64,000 bases of DNA from Papaver somniferum (GCF_003573695.1 NC_039359.1:79064783-79128782), one strand, 5' to 3'; positions 32,063 through 44,408 are shown, counted from the stretch's first letter. Translations and numbers: made by a program. The notes: generated by a model from the letters alone, not told the origin.

Positions 32063-33654
32063 TGATAGACGCATTTATGTGTCTAATATATCTCATTTGT
32101 ATATACAGTTAGTGCCCGTTTTTGTACTTATTATGGTGTTTTATTTATTTATAGGTGTTTTTGGAAAAATAAGGTTTTGCGGCGAAATTGGTTAAAAATG
32201 TGGCGTTTGGAGCTCCGTTGACGGTATACCGGAAGCGCCCCAGAAGTGTGTCGAAAGTACCCCGGAAATGTCCCGGAGGAACCCCGAAAAAGTGCGGAAA
32301 ATATCCCAAAAGAATTGCTAAAGGCACCCCTTGGTTGGATAAGGGCACCCCATGGATATTTACACCCCAAAAAGGATGTTTCCACCCCAGTTGCTAAGGG
32401 GACACCCAACAGTGGTTAGGGGGACACCCTTCTTCACGATTTGAAAATTCAAAATGGCGGGAAACATGCATGCAGACGCTGTTGAATTTTCGATTTGATT
32501 TTGGAAGATTTCTAAAGAGATTCAATACCAAGAATCAGTTGGGATTAACTTGATAGAGCTAGACAGGGCTATTGTAAGCAATTTGATCGATCAAAATGGG
32601 CCAGATAAGCCATGGGAGGAAATCAAAGTTAAACAGGGGAAGATATTATCAGGTGCACTGTGAGCCAATTTTGGAAAGTTTGTGGACAAACAGGGGAAGA
32701 TATCTTCTCTTATAAAGTTTGTATGTGACTTATGGAAGTATTACAACTCATTTGCGCAGGCAGAAGAGGTGGAAAAGATCGTATCTCGGCTGACAGCGAA
32801 GAAAATAAAAAAAAATATTTTCCGAGTAAATGAGAATTATGTGGAGTTATTGTGAGTGATTCGTTGCTCCTATTGTGTATAAATAGCATCCTAGGGTCTC
32901 ATAGAAGGGGGATGAAGAGTTTGGGGTCGATCCAGAGCTAGGAGGAGCGAGAAAATGGAACCAGCAGCAATGTTCACCTGCTGCTGCTGTTGCCATTAAA
33001 AATCTTCAAGAACACGAAGAACAGACACTTAAAGACAGTCGTTCTTCAACAGTTCCAGCAGCGGAAATGAAGTGTCGTTGTTTACAGCGCTCAGGTTCTA
33101 TCGTTATTTTACAGCAGTTTAGTTCTATCGTTTCTTTCTGGATGCCTTCTGTGAGTCTTAAAATCATTGTTTTATAACTTTTGACTCTTTTAATCATATT
33201 TTGAGCTTCAAATATATATTTTGAGAACATGATTATTATGATTAGCTAAACCCCAACACTGGGATGATGGAGGAAGCCGTTCTTTACGCATATGATAATT
33301 ATATTAATTCTTTTTTTGACTACTTGCACTTTTTATTAATCGATTTATGATTTTTCTTAATTGGTTGTGATATCGTATGATGATGTATGCTTGGTCGTAG
33401 TGCTTTTGATGCGTCATGCTAGTGATATACAATAAATATTCTAAAAATCTACCTTGGGAAGAATGAGAGTCCTTATGATTTGAGCTATAATTGTTTCAAA
33501 TAAATATATGAATTGTGTGAATGATTAATGGTGGAATCCTGTGTCCTAGTATCTCTTGATCCTGTGACAAATATTGTGTATATATTTTTGTTTTAAAAAT
33601 CTTTTAAAGTCCGATCAACGAACTTTTACTTATCACTAAAAAAAAACTACAACA
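32063..33654 (+). repeat. 5' LTR of element E
   Basis: 1592 bp. It contains a TATA-like box TATAAATAG at 32878-32886 and the block TAGCTAAACCCCAACACTGG followed by GATGATGGAGGAAGCCG near 33243, which is shared with the F LTRs. It is nearly identical to 37986-39572, implying a fairly recent insertion. Confidence 0.94.
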
Positions 33655-33660
33655 AATTTT

Positions 33661-33678
33661 TGGCGCCGCCGACGCGGA
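33661..33678 (+). other. Primer-binding site of element E
   Basis: TGGCGCCGCCGACGCGGA, 6 nt after the LTR. Its 5' half fits the tRNA-Asp type and its 3' half is the GACGCGGA variant also found in A and F. Confidence 0.75.
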
Positions 33679-33875
33679 CTTGTTTATAGATTTGTTTTTA
33701 GGTTTTTTTTTTACTATTATTTGTTCCTTTTTACGTTTCTTTTTTGTGTCTTTGATTTACAGGTTCGAAGTGGAATACTAAGGACTTGGGAACAAAAAGC
33801 TTAAAGCTAAAAGCTAAAAGCTAAAAGAGAAGAAAAAAAGACATAATTTTTTTTTAGGATTTAATTTTTTTTTTT

Positions 33876-34062
33876 NNNNNNNNNNNNNNNNNNNNNNNNN
33901 NNNNNNNNNNNNNNNNNNNNNNNNNNNNNNNNNNNNNNNNNNNNNNNNNNNNNNNNNNNNNNNNNNNNNNNNNNNNNNNNNNNNNNNNNNNNNNNNNNNN
34001 NNNNNNNNNNNNNNNNNNNNNNNNNNNNNNNNNNNNNNNNNNNNNNNNNNNNNNNNNNNNNN
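33876..34062. other. Assembly gap (187 N)
   Basis: It is flanked by long poly-T, T-rich sequence on both sides in the leader of element E, so the gap is probably a collapsed or unresolved homopolymer/low-complexity run. The matching part of element A (7890-8115) is also poly-T/A rich. Confidence 0.97.
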
Positions 34063-34214
34063 TTTTTTTTAGAATTTGTAAATAGGCTTTATTTTTCATA
34101 ATTTTTGTAATTTTTGGACTTTTTATTTGGACTTTGTTCTGGACAATTGGACTTTATTGTTTTTTTAACCCTACGAAAGGGTATTATTATAAATTTTTTT
34201 TTTTAAATAAACTG

Positions 34215-34926
34215 TGTGCAGGGAAGGACGACGATTACTATATCGTCTCAGCCCCTCGGGTTTGTACATGACATAGGAGTCGTGGCCCGAGTCGACTTCA
34301 ACGGTTCATCCCCCGTCTGGTACGGGAGGTAAGTCCATCGAAACACTCGCGAATCTCCTGTCAGCGGGTTTACTGTATTCCTTAAGGTGATTCATTGATT
34401 GAGGACGAATTTGGAATGTTTTTAAATTCCTAGTAAAGGGCAAGGCCTGGCCAATACAATATAAGGGTTCGGATTTCATCACCGCTTCCTTCTTGCCCGC
34501 CTTAGGAAAACGAAACCTAATACGAACCCAAGCTTAAAACTTGACTAGAACGAGACCGATAGGGTATCACGCTTATCAGGAAAATTTTTCGAAGGATATT
34601 GGTTACTTTCTTAAGCACAACTCGAAGTTCATGATGGTTTCTATGAGTTGAATGCGTGACTGCGCCGCCTTGTGATAGCGGTGAGGCCTTGGGTATCAAA
34701 GCTCCACTGAACATCCCTCGCCTCAATTCAACTTACTTTGACTCGGATTGATTCCAGAGGGGTTTGATTAAATTGTAACGAATTCCCCTTCAAGAGATAG
34801 AAGCAAGTCTAGAAACAATCTAAGTGAAGCCATCATGCTTTTTGTTTGCTAGAAATCTTTACGTTTGTTTTGGTGGAGTCGAGTCAGCCTTGTTTGTGGT
34901 TGTGTAGAATTCCCTTGCAATTAAGA
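34215..34926 (+). other. Leader of element E, conserved with element A
   Basis: It starts near GTGTGCAGGGAAGGACGACG. It includes a consensus-like donor GGGAG|GTAAGTCC at 34329 and an acceptor-like GGTTGTGTAG ending at 34907, 20 nt before the start codon. It is nearly identical to 7177-7885 on the other strand. Confidence 0.7.
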
Positions 34927-36711
34927 ATGTCGAACTGGTATGATAGAAGCCAATACAATGAGTATCGACCTGAATTTGAATAAGGACATCATCAGTTTTA
35001 TGACCATAGTGGGAATAGTAGTTGGGAACGCCAACCTTTTCAAGGTTATGGTTCATACCATGGTGAGCCCAATTACTATCCACACGCGAATTGGTCTTAC
35101 GAGCAAGAAAATCAGGAACACTGTAGTACTGGTTACTCGTTTTTGGAAACTAGTCCTGATTATGATATTTCTGAACCTGTTCCATCTCTAGAAGAGACCC
35201 AACAACGGATTGAAAGGACGTATAAACGTTTAGTTGCAATGAATAGTTCAAAAGAAGAGTGTACACAATATTCTGAGATGATAAACGAGAGTGGTGAACG
35301 TATAAGTGTTATGCTCAGTGAAGTTCAGGCACGTCTAGAGGCAGAAAATGAACAGTTGGCTAATGCTGCTCGAAATAATCTAAATTTCCAAAATAGGGTT
35401 TCTAATTCTACCCTTGATATCAATAGTGAATATTTGCCTAATTTAGAGGATGAGGCTAGAATAAAAGACACTACTTATTTAGATAAGGTTCAATCATCTT
35501 TGTACTATTATGATGATGAGGATAGTAGTAATAAAGAATCTGAGATATGTAGGCATAGTGATCAGGAATCTATCAATCCAATTGAGCTTTATAATGATTA
35601 TATTATTTCTAGTTCAAATCCAAATAATTTTTATAATTATTCACCTATTCAAAAGGATGTCGATTTGACTAGAGATACCACCGTTTTAGACGATGTAGTT
35701 CATGATTCTTTAGCCTGCAGTATGTTGGATAATCCATTATTTGATGTGCCTATCAGTGAATCATAGGAGGTAACTATGATTAAAACCTTAGTTGATGAGC
35801 ATTTATATGAAACTTTCTGTGATAATCCTTTATATGATTGTGATGATGGTTTAGAGGAAAGAGTTTACCCTGAGAATACTGTTTTAGAATCTAGCGATTT
35901 AGAAACACTAGTCTTAGAAGATGATAAACTCGTAGAAATGAGTGAGGATGAACCCAACTTAGAAGAATCTATTGACCATTTCCAGGAATCTGATGACCTA
36001 GAAATTAGGGAAGTTGTGACTAGTCTTTCTAGAGACACAGAAAACTCTAAGTTTGGGGGTGATTATCATTCTCCGTGTGCTTTAACTCTTAGAAAGTACC
36101 CTCCTGTAGGACTTGACATTTGTGCCTCAACCATCTTACAATATTATCTTCATACACGTTTTCCCGAACCTAATGATGTCCTGAAAGAAGCTCAGTTGTT
36201 AGAAACCCATCCTCTGGTTGATGTGGTTTTCCCAGGCTATGATCCCCAGATTGACTTTGTTTTCCCACCAAATATTTTTCTTCCAACTGTGGGAACGTTT
36301 ATATTCCAAATGTGTCGAATATTAAGTTGTGAGACTAAACCTAAATGCTTTAGGAAATTAGAATCGACACATTTGCTTAAGAATGACCACCACTCTCATT
36401 GTGGTCAATTATGTAAGTCAAATTTTATTGACTTAGAGGATCCTCAGTTATTTAGGTTATTATTGTGCGCTTCTAAGATCATATTTGAGTTTTTCCAGAC
36501 TCTAGGACCTAATGATTCAGATCCCACCTATGAAGAAACGCAACCAATGAAAATTTTCTATTTAGACCCTTTCATAGAACCTGAACCTAAACCACAATTA
36601 GATATAAATTTCTTAATCAGGAAACTAAGTAAGGGCATGCTAGTCTTGTTCACTTTCTTGGTTCATTGCAGTTTCCTTTGGTCAGCTCTATTTAGTTTTG
36701 AAGACCCATAG
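34927..36711 (+). pseudogene. Stop-interrupted gag-region ORF of element E
   Basis: One continuous frame starting MSNWYDRSQYNEYRPEFE. It is broken only by in-frame stops: TAA at codon 19, TAG at 35764-35766 and TAG at 36709-36711, where A still has a Gln codon in DPQLFRLLL. There are no frameshifts. Order: a Tyr/Gly/Asn-rich N-terminus; a charged helical middle (ISVMLSEVQARLEAENEQLA); acidic linkers; then the shared C-terminal module (VGLDICASTILQYYLHTRF, DFVFPPN, LEDPQLFRLLLCAS). No PF03732 Gag, CCHC knuckle or pol. Confidence 0.75.
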
Positions 36712-36792
36712 TTATTTCGACTGTTACTATATGATTTTACGTGGTGACTAATCCCTGCTTAGTCTGGCTGAAGACTTTAAACTAAGCACTTC

Positions 36793-36808
36793 TTGGGAGG
36801 TAACCCAA
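36793..36808 (+). other. Conserved hairpin TTGGGAGGTAACCCAA of element E
   Basis: A short inverted repeat in the 3' region, identical to the one in element A at 5431-5446 and preceded by the same GAAGACTTTAAACTAAGCAC. Confidence 0.55.
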
Positions 36809-36922
36809 TATTCATGCGACACGGTAATATCTTTCCTTATCTCTTTTGCTTCATTGGTAACAGTTTCTCCTTGTTCATGTTTTTAATTTTATCTTTAGAA
36901 CATTGAGGACAATGTTAGGTTT

Positions 36923-36935
36923 AAGTTTGGGGGTA
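36923..36935 (+). other. Internal polypurine-like tract of element E
   Basis: AAGTTTGGGGGTATGG, preceded by CATTGAGGACAATG, about 1.05 kb before the LTR. Confidence 0.6.
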
Positions 36936-37360
36936 TGGGAGAAACTTTTTAGTTGCATAATAAATAAACTCCAGAGCCTAGAAATTTATGCTTATTTAGG
37001 ATGGCACTAACCAATCTAAGTGGATGGAAGCATTTTGGTTTTAGGAGTTGAGGGACCAATCTGACTAGATGGAAACATCTAAAGAGTCTATTCATAAAAG
37101 CACAGAGCTCAGGTGTTAGAAATAACATGATAGTTTCGCCAAATCTCGTTGAGTCCTTTTCATTTATGTTTCTATTTTTATTTTTAAATTATGTTTTTCT
37201 AGGTGATTAGGTGGGGCTCACGATTCAAGTTGTTACCACTGCTAGGGTAAAATAGAGTGACTGAGTATTGAAAAAAAATGAAAAAAAAAAATTATAAAAA
37301 AAAAAAAAGTTTTAGACCAGACCATTTGACCAAACGGAATAAAATTCAATAAAGTCGACC

Positions 37361-37438
37361 ACTGGAACCCTTGTATATGCCAGTTGTGTTGACCTAGAGT
37401 TAGGATTATCGAACACTGGTTCCCTTGTATATGCCAGT
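37361..37438 (+). repeat. Duplicated ACTGG...CCAGT hairpin motif of element E
   Basis: ACTGGAACCCTTGTATATGC+CAGT at 37361-37384 and ACTGGTTCCCTTGTATATGC+CAGT at 37415-37438. They correspond to 4831-4912 of element A. Confidence 0.75.
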
Positions 37439-37970
37439 GATTTGATATTAGTCAGACTATCTCAGTCATTTAGGATAGGTTTATTTTGGCAGTGGCCTTC
37501 AGACAGATATGAGAAACATCGTTCACCTAGTTAACATCAAAACCATCTATATTTTTTCTATATCCATCTCTTAATCTATCCATATGATTAGTCTGACTCC
37601 GAGTATGATGTCCATCGTGAAACTATCTTAGTAGATCTCTGTCACTTTTATGAATTTTAGTATGCTTGAGTGAAAACTCGTATACAGCAATTGGAATTTC
37701 GCTTCATGGTACTTCCTCCTGTAATTAATAAGTATGCCAACCAAGGAGAATCTTTAGTGCTTTCCAAGATTTTGCGTAGATAGTTAGGGTATGGAGTAAT
37801 GATTTTGTGGGTATATCTCTGGTAAGCCCTCCCGAGACTATAACGCGGCCGCTAGGGCCACCTAGGGGTTTAAAGGCTTATTGCATACGCTAAATGCAAT
37901 CGACGATGCCTGCGAAAGTGAGTTAGGATTTTATTTTGTAGTTTTGATTTGCTCAGGACTAGCAAATAAT

Positions 37971-37985
37971 AAGTTTGGGGGTATT
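37971..37985 (+). other. Polypurine tract at the 3' LTR of element E
   Basis: AAGTTTGGGGGTATT immediately precedes the LTR start TGATAG. Confidence 0.85.
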
Positions 37986-39572
37986 TGATAGACGCATTTA
38001 TGTGTCTAATATATCTCATTTGTATATACTGTTAGTGCCCGTTTTTGTACTTATTATGGTGTTTTATTTATTTATAGGTGTTTTTGGAAAAATAAGGTTT
38101 TGCGGCGAAATTGGTTAAAAATGCGGCGTTTGGAGCTCCGTTGACGGTATACCGGAAGCGCCCAAGAAGTGTGCCGAAAGTACCCCGGAAATGTCCCGGA
38201 GGAACCCCGAAAAAGTGCGAAAAATATCCCAGAAGAATTGCTAAAGGAACCCCTTGGTTGGATAACGGCACCCCATGGATATTTACACCCCAAAAAGGAT
38301 GTTTCTACCCCAGTTGCTAAGGGGACACCCAACAGCGGTTAGGGGGACACCCTTCTTCACGATTTGAAAATTCAAAATGGCGGGAAACATGCACGCAGAC
38401 GCTGTTGAATTTTCGATTTAATTTTGGAAGATTTCTAAAGAGATTCAATACCAAGAATCAGTTGGGATTAACTTGATAGAGCTAAACAGGGCTAGTGTAA
38501 GCAATTTGATCGATCAAGATGGGCCAGATAAGCCGTGGGAGGAAATCAAAGTTAAACAGGGGAAGATATTATCGGGTGCACTGTGAGCCGATTTTGGAAA
38601 GTTTGTGGACAAACAGGGGAAAATATCTTCTCTTATAAAGTTTGTACGTGACTTATGGAAGTATTACAGCTCATTTGCGCAGGCAGAAGAGGTGGAAAAG
38701 ATCGTATCTCGGCTGACAGTGAAGAAAATAAAAAAAATATTTTCCGAGTAAATGAGAATTATGTGGAGTTATTGTGAGTGATTCGTTGCTCCTGTTGTGT
38801 ATAAATAGCATCCTAGGGTCTCATAGAAGGGGGATGAAGAGTTTGGGGTCGATACAGAGCTAGGAGGAGCGAGAAAATGGAACCAGCAGCAATGTTCACC
38901 TGCTGCTGCTGCCATTAAAAAGCTTCAAGAACACGAAGAACAGACACTTAAAGACAGTCGTTCTTCAACAGTTCCAGCAGAGGAAAGGAAGTGTCGTTGT
39001 TTACAGCGCTCAGGTTCTATCATTATTTTACAGCAGTTTAGTTCTATCGTTTCTTTCTGGACGCCTTCTGTGAGTCTTAGAATCATTGTTTTATAACTTT
39101 TGACTCTTTTAATCATATTTTGAGCTTCAAATATATATTTTGAGAACATGATTATTATGATTAGCTAAACCCCAACACTGGGATGATGGAGGAAGCCGTT
39201 CTTTACGCATATGATAATTATATTAATTCTTTTTTTGACTACTTGCACTTTTTATTAATCGATTTATGATTTTTCTTAATTGGTTGTGATATCGTATGAT
39301 GATGTATGCTTGGTCGTAGTGCTTTTGATGCGTCATGCTAGTGATATACAATAAATATTCTAAAAATCTACCTTGGAAAGAATGAGAGTCCTTATGATTT
39401 GAGATATAATTGTTTCGAATAAATATATGAATTGTGTGAATGATTAACGGTGGAATCCTGTGTCCTAGTATCTCTTGATCCTGTGACAAATATTGTGTAT
39501 ATATTTTTGTTTTAAAAATCTTTTCAAGTCCGAAAAACGAACTTTTACTTATCACTAAAAAAAACTACAACA
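37986..39572 (+). repeat. 3' LTR of element E
   Basis: 1587 bp, paired with 32063-33654. The TATA-like box is at 38800-38808. Confidence 0.94.
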
Positions 39573-41348
39573 ATCACTTGATAAAAGGTACAGAAATAAC
39601 CGAAACCAATGGGATCAATAAGTGCCCTGTTAATGTACAAATTGCAATTTACTTTAGTTATAATAAAACAATTATAATGCGGAATTTAAAAGTAAATGTG
39701 AAAAGACGAGGGTACCTAAATATACCTCAATCTAAAACTTATCCACCTATAAGTCATTTCTCCGAAAATGATTGTCTATGGACTGAGTTGAAACAATACA
39801 ACAAATCGGTTCACACTTCGTGTGATCGTATATGGATACGAGATCGAGACAATACGACAACAAGATAACTTGTGTGATTGACTATGGATACAAGATCGAT
39901 ACAATACAACAAAAAATTATGTTTACTTGATAAAGTAAATAGGATTACTATCAAGTAAATATGAATTAATGTTTGTGTAATTTACTTTAAATTATAATAA
40001 CAACAATTATAATTGCGGAAAATAAAAGTAAATGACATAGCAAGATTTTGTTAACGAGGAAGCCGCAAATGCAGAAAAACCCCGGGACCTTGTCCAGAAT
40101 TGGATACTCTTAGGATTAAGCCGCTATACAAAATCAAACCAACTTCGTATAGTTGAGACCAAGCAACTAAACCTATAGTTCACCTAGTTCCGTCTATATC
40201 CCCACACCTTCGACCTGTAATAAGTCACGTATTTGGAACAATTCCTTTGGTTCGTATTCCAAACAGTAAAGGAACAACAAATATGTTTGATATCAAATCT
40301 TTTCAACCAAGTGATATGAGTTCGACAAAGGCTCTTCTGTTTATCTCAATAAACTCCTTCGTCAGGTTCTTAAATCTATCTTATTATCAACTACCACAGT
40401 TGTTAAGATTTTGCAATCAATACTTTTAATCACAAAGAATTGTATTGATGCCGATCTACACAACTAATCAATCTAATCTACCACAAGGATAAACCGATTA
40501 TAGTTGAATCCTCTTTTACCGAAACAAGTATTGTGCACACCAATGATTATGAATCCCAAATCAGAAATCTTCAAAGTATTCTTTGTTTTCAAATCTTCTT
40601 AGATCTTTAATAAACACCTGCACACAATCAACTTGAATCTCTTGTGATCAATCACGCACAGAACGGATTCTGTTAACAATGGATTGTCATACAAGACGTC
40701 TTTAGATCTACCAACAGTATAAAGATCCCCGTCCAACTTCGATCTTGTTTGAGTGAATCTTATATCAGAAGAGAAGATTCTCAAGCATAAGCAAACCAGG
40801 TGCAATTAAAGTTCAACCACCGTTAGCCAATCAAATCAATCAAAAACAAAAGATAAACCGCAATTATCTAGTTTCCCACCAACGGTATCAATAGAGCTTC
40901 TCAATCCCAAAGAAGACTTTAAACTGAGCGGCCGTAAGATATTTCGCCTAATTAGGTTACTCTCCTCTCCGAATAGGAGGCTTCACCAATAGCAGCACAA
41001 CTGAGATAGTTCTTGCTGTACGAGGATTAGTTTGCTCGAAATGCAAACTTTCATATTTATAGACCAAGGAAGTTTGGACACCAAGGAATTTCCAAAACCG
41101 AAAATATTCTTAAGGTATGTAATATATTCCAAATTCGGTTTCCATAATTCCTGAAAATGCTTTGTCCAAAATTTTGACCGGAAATCTCTTGGAAAATCTC
41201 CAACTAGTATATGCACATTACTAATTTTTATTTTCCTAAAATAAAATTAAAAACCTTAAATAAAAGATTCTCAATTTATTTTATTCGATTTGGGATTTTC
41301 TTCCTTTAGCTATTAAGGAATAACTTCAAACAATTAAAGATAAGTGTT

Positions 41349-43242
41349 TGGTAGGCTATGAAAGATGACAGAAAATAAAAGCAAGATAAAGCCTACATGT
41401 TATAACCGCAAGTGCACGGTGTCGGTTGTAGCTTGTGCAAATACGGGTCGAATCCACAGGGACTAGGGTGTGAGTTGAAGTTTCCTAAGCTAATTCTCAG
41501 AGCAGTGAACTAATGAATCAAAGAGTGACAGTGGCAAATGACAGTTACAATGGCAATGAGCCAAAGGCAGTGAAGTATAGAATTTAGAAGCAAACATTGA
41601 AGCAAGAATTTGGAAACAAATGTAAACAAAATACCAAGGTCTTTGAATCCACCTCTAACTCACACTGATTATTCATCACTAACAGTAACTTTGTTTTTCT
41701 ATAACCACTAGCAAGAGGGATGTCAATCCTCTATATAACAAGGGTCATTTTGATATGAAATATCCTATCACAACTAAGGTACTCCTCCTAAGAATTAACT
41801 GTCTAGCTAAAGCACAATTAATCAAAAGAACAATATATAAAATTAAGCATGAGTTGCAGTTCAGCAACACTAGATGATTCTAACTACAATGGATGCCTGA
41901 CATCCAATGTGAAAGGCTAGTGTTGAAGCCCTAAGATGGAGTTTCACTATGAGCATTTAAACACCTCATGGCTACTGAAAAGAGCATGAATAACAAATGT
42001 TAAGCTATGGTTTCATCTAAACCCTGGAAAATTAAACTAGAACATGTTTAACACATTAAATAACTGGAATTGAAACATTGAACATAAACAGAGCATTGAT
42101 AGAACAAATCAAAACAGCACAGTTGAGGCACTGGCTAGTCCAATCCTCTTGGGTGAAGCTCTGGCTAGCCCAGGCATACCCTCAACACAACACCCACAAC
42201 CCATATTTATAGTTACAAGTACTTTCCCCAAAATACCTAATTTACAAAATTAGGGTTTTGTGTTCTTCCCCAAATTCAACAGTAAACTAGGGTTACAATT
42301 TTTACTTGATTGGATGGGATAATCCTTACCTATAGCGTCGACCCATTATTTCTCTGTTCTTCCTGCTCCCTCTCCTGTCTTCAATCACTTCTATAGACTC
42401 ACCTATTTTACCAATTTCCCACATAGGGTTTCAGATATGGATAGAGGGGAAATTGGTGAAATAAGTGGCTAGAGATATAGGGTAAGGTGGTGTTTTGTTA
42501 GAGTGCTTATGGAAGTCGTATGGTGGCTGTGGCAGAGGTGGTGGTGATGGCAGAGGTGGTGTCTGCGGCAGAGACAGGGTATGGGATGAAGATGGAGAAA
42601 TTTGGGAAGAAGAGGAGAAGTCGATGGTTTTGGGAGAAGATATTTGGTGCTAGGATGTTGAGCGGGTGTAGCAAATTAGATGTCCAGCAAAGATGATACG
42701 TTGGATGATCACATCTGGATTTAATCGAAGGGATAAGATGGAACAAGCTTGCAGCGACCATTGGATGCGTGATACAACAATTCTGACGGCTTAAGATGGA
42801 GTTAGGTACTATGATGTTAGACAGGAACTTCAGAGTTTGATGCACGATGATGAAGCGACCGTGGGATGAAGTGATGGATCCATCTGAAAATGGAAGCGGT
42901 TTTGGGTATTGGAAATGGATTTGGGACTTGGGTATGCCAAGCCCATATCTTCTTTAAGAACAATTCTTCCTCTTCAAGCCCACTTCTAGTTGATCCGGCT
43001 CTTGCAAACATCATTTTTCGCTACCTTTCTGCGGGAGTCTTTGCCGTTTCTTTGCTCTTTTCGCTCCGTCAGTTAACTAGGCTTTATTTAGTACCTAAAA
43101 ATGCAAAATTAATTAAGAAAAGTATTTATTCTTGAAAACAACGAAAACACAGAATATGGGATAAAATGGAGAGTTAGTGCACAAATGATGAGTTAAATGC
43201 CAATAAAAAGGTGCAAATATATACAATATTTAGCACTCATCA
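41349..43242 (-). repeat. 3' LTR of element G
   Basis: 1894 bp direct repeat of 47998-49889, almost identical. The TATA-like box on the minus strand is CTATAAATA (42211-42204). Confidence 0.95.
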
Positions 43243-43256
43243 AATACCCCCAAACC
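43243..43256 (-). other. Polypurine tract at the 3' LTR of element G
   Basis: On the minus strand AGGTTTGGGGGTATT directly precedes the LTR start TGATGAG. Confidence 0.85.
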
Positions 43257-44408
43257 TGAATTTTACTTGTCCTCAAGTAAAACAAAACTAAGTAAATCCT
43301 ACCTATACCACTATCGCTGGTCTCTCGATTGCATTTTGCGAATGCAATAAGCCTTTTGAACCACTAAGTGTCCCTAGTGGACGAGTGAAGTCTCGTGAAG
43401 GTTTGCTTAGAACGTACCTACAATGTTCTAGGACAAAATATAAGCTCAGATTCCATCAAATGTGACATGTGCAAGACAGTAGAAGCTCACAGCAAAATGG
43501 AGATGTCAATCTAGCTATCAAAGGCACAATCCTAGCACTGATAACAAATAAAGACATGTGATAAGAGTGTAAAGTGTATCTACACATGTGTAAAGAAAGA
43601 TCGGACGTTATGACTACTAATCACCAAGAGATAGTTTCTCAGGCTAAGAACCGAGGTCGAAATCTAGCTAGCTGTCCGGACTTTACGAGAATTGTGAATG
43701 AGTTGGAGGTATTTCACAATTACTCGCGTTGTACATCAATGGCATACACCCTTCCTTGCTTATAACACAAAAACACAAAAGATGACTCTTATTTACATTG
43801 ACTACTCTCTTTTATTTTTGGAACAAGAGAGGATGAAATTGATAAATACTTGATTTTTCTTTTTTGATTTTTTTCTGATATTTTTCTGAATATATACATC
43901 GTGTTTTTTTTTTTTTTTTTTTGACATGGTAACACTTTTGATACATAAGAAAAAAGAAACAAAAAATTACATGACACTTTGCAAGAGGTAGCCCTTTTTG
44001 ATGCACCCAGTTAAATTCGATGGTTGTCTTTCTTAATGTAACCTCTACCTTCTATCCCAACCAACCAAAGAACAAGCTAGTCAAGTCTCATTCAGTATTC
44101 TAAAGTGATTGGCAATCGTGACTTCCGATAGAACACCTCAAGGATGAGGCTATACATGTATTGGTAGATCGTGCGCGTGCAAGTTTCTTATCACTATGTG
44201 AATTGTGCTAGAATCAGGGTGCCTAAATATCTAGACTAAGAATCCTTATGTTTACATACATGCACAAGAGTCAACATTTCAAGGTAAATGAGCTCCATTT
44301 TTATGTTTTTATCATTTTTTATTTTTTTATTTTCATTTTTCATTTTTTTTTTCAAAAAGAAAGAGTTCTATTTTTCGATTATAACATGTTATCAAAGTAT
44401 CTACTTTT

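Larger units (their letters stand above)
32063..39572 (+). mobile_element. LTR retrotransposon E (non-autonomous, Athila-related type)
   Basis: A full-length 7.5-kb element. It has a 5' LTR 32063-33654, primer-binding site 33661-33678, a leader with an N gap, a stop-interrupted ORF 34927-36711, an internal PPT-like tract 36923-36935, a 3' region with hairpins, PPT 37971-37985 and a 3' LTR 37986-39572. The target duplication ATCAC (32058-32062 and 39573-39577) is perfect. LTRs begin TGATAGACGC and end CTACAACA. There is no pol. It sits inside Copia LTR B1 and is the sister of element A. Confidence 0.93.

Noticed and set aside
32145..32409. Overlapping open frames on both strands, repeated at 38068-38332
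   Set aside because: They fall in the two LTRs of element E and reflect GC-richer, stop-poor sequence (GGGGACACCC-type). No protein family fits.
33854..34099. 81-aa minus-strand frame spanning the N run
   Set aside because: It is mostly unknown bases, an artefact of the assembly gap.
42507..43135. 112-, 81- and 65-aa frames, repeated at 49154-49782
   Set aside because: They are identical copies because they sit in both LTRs of element G. No domain and opposite strands overlap.
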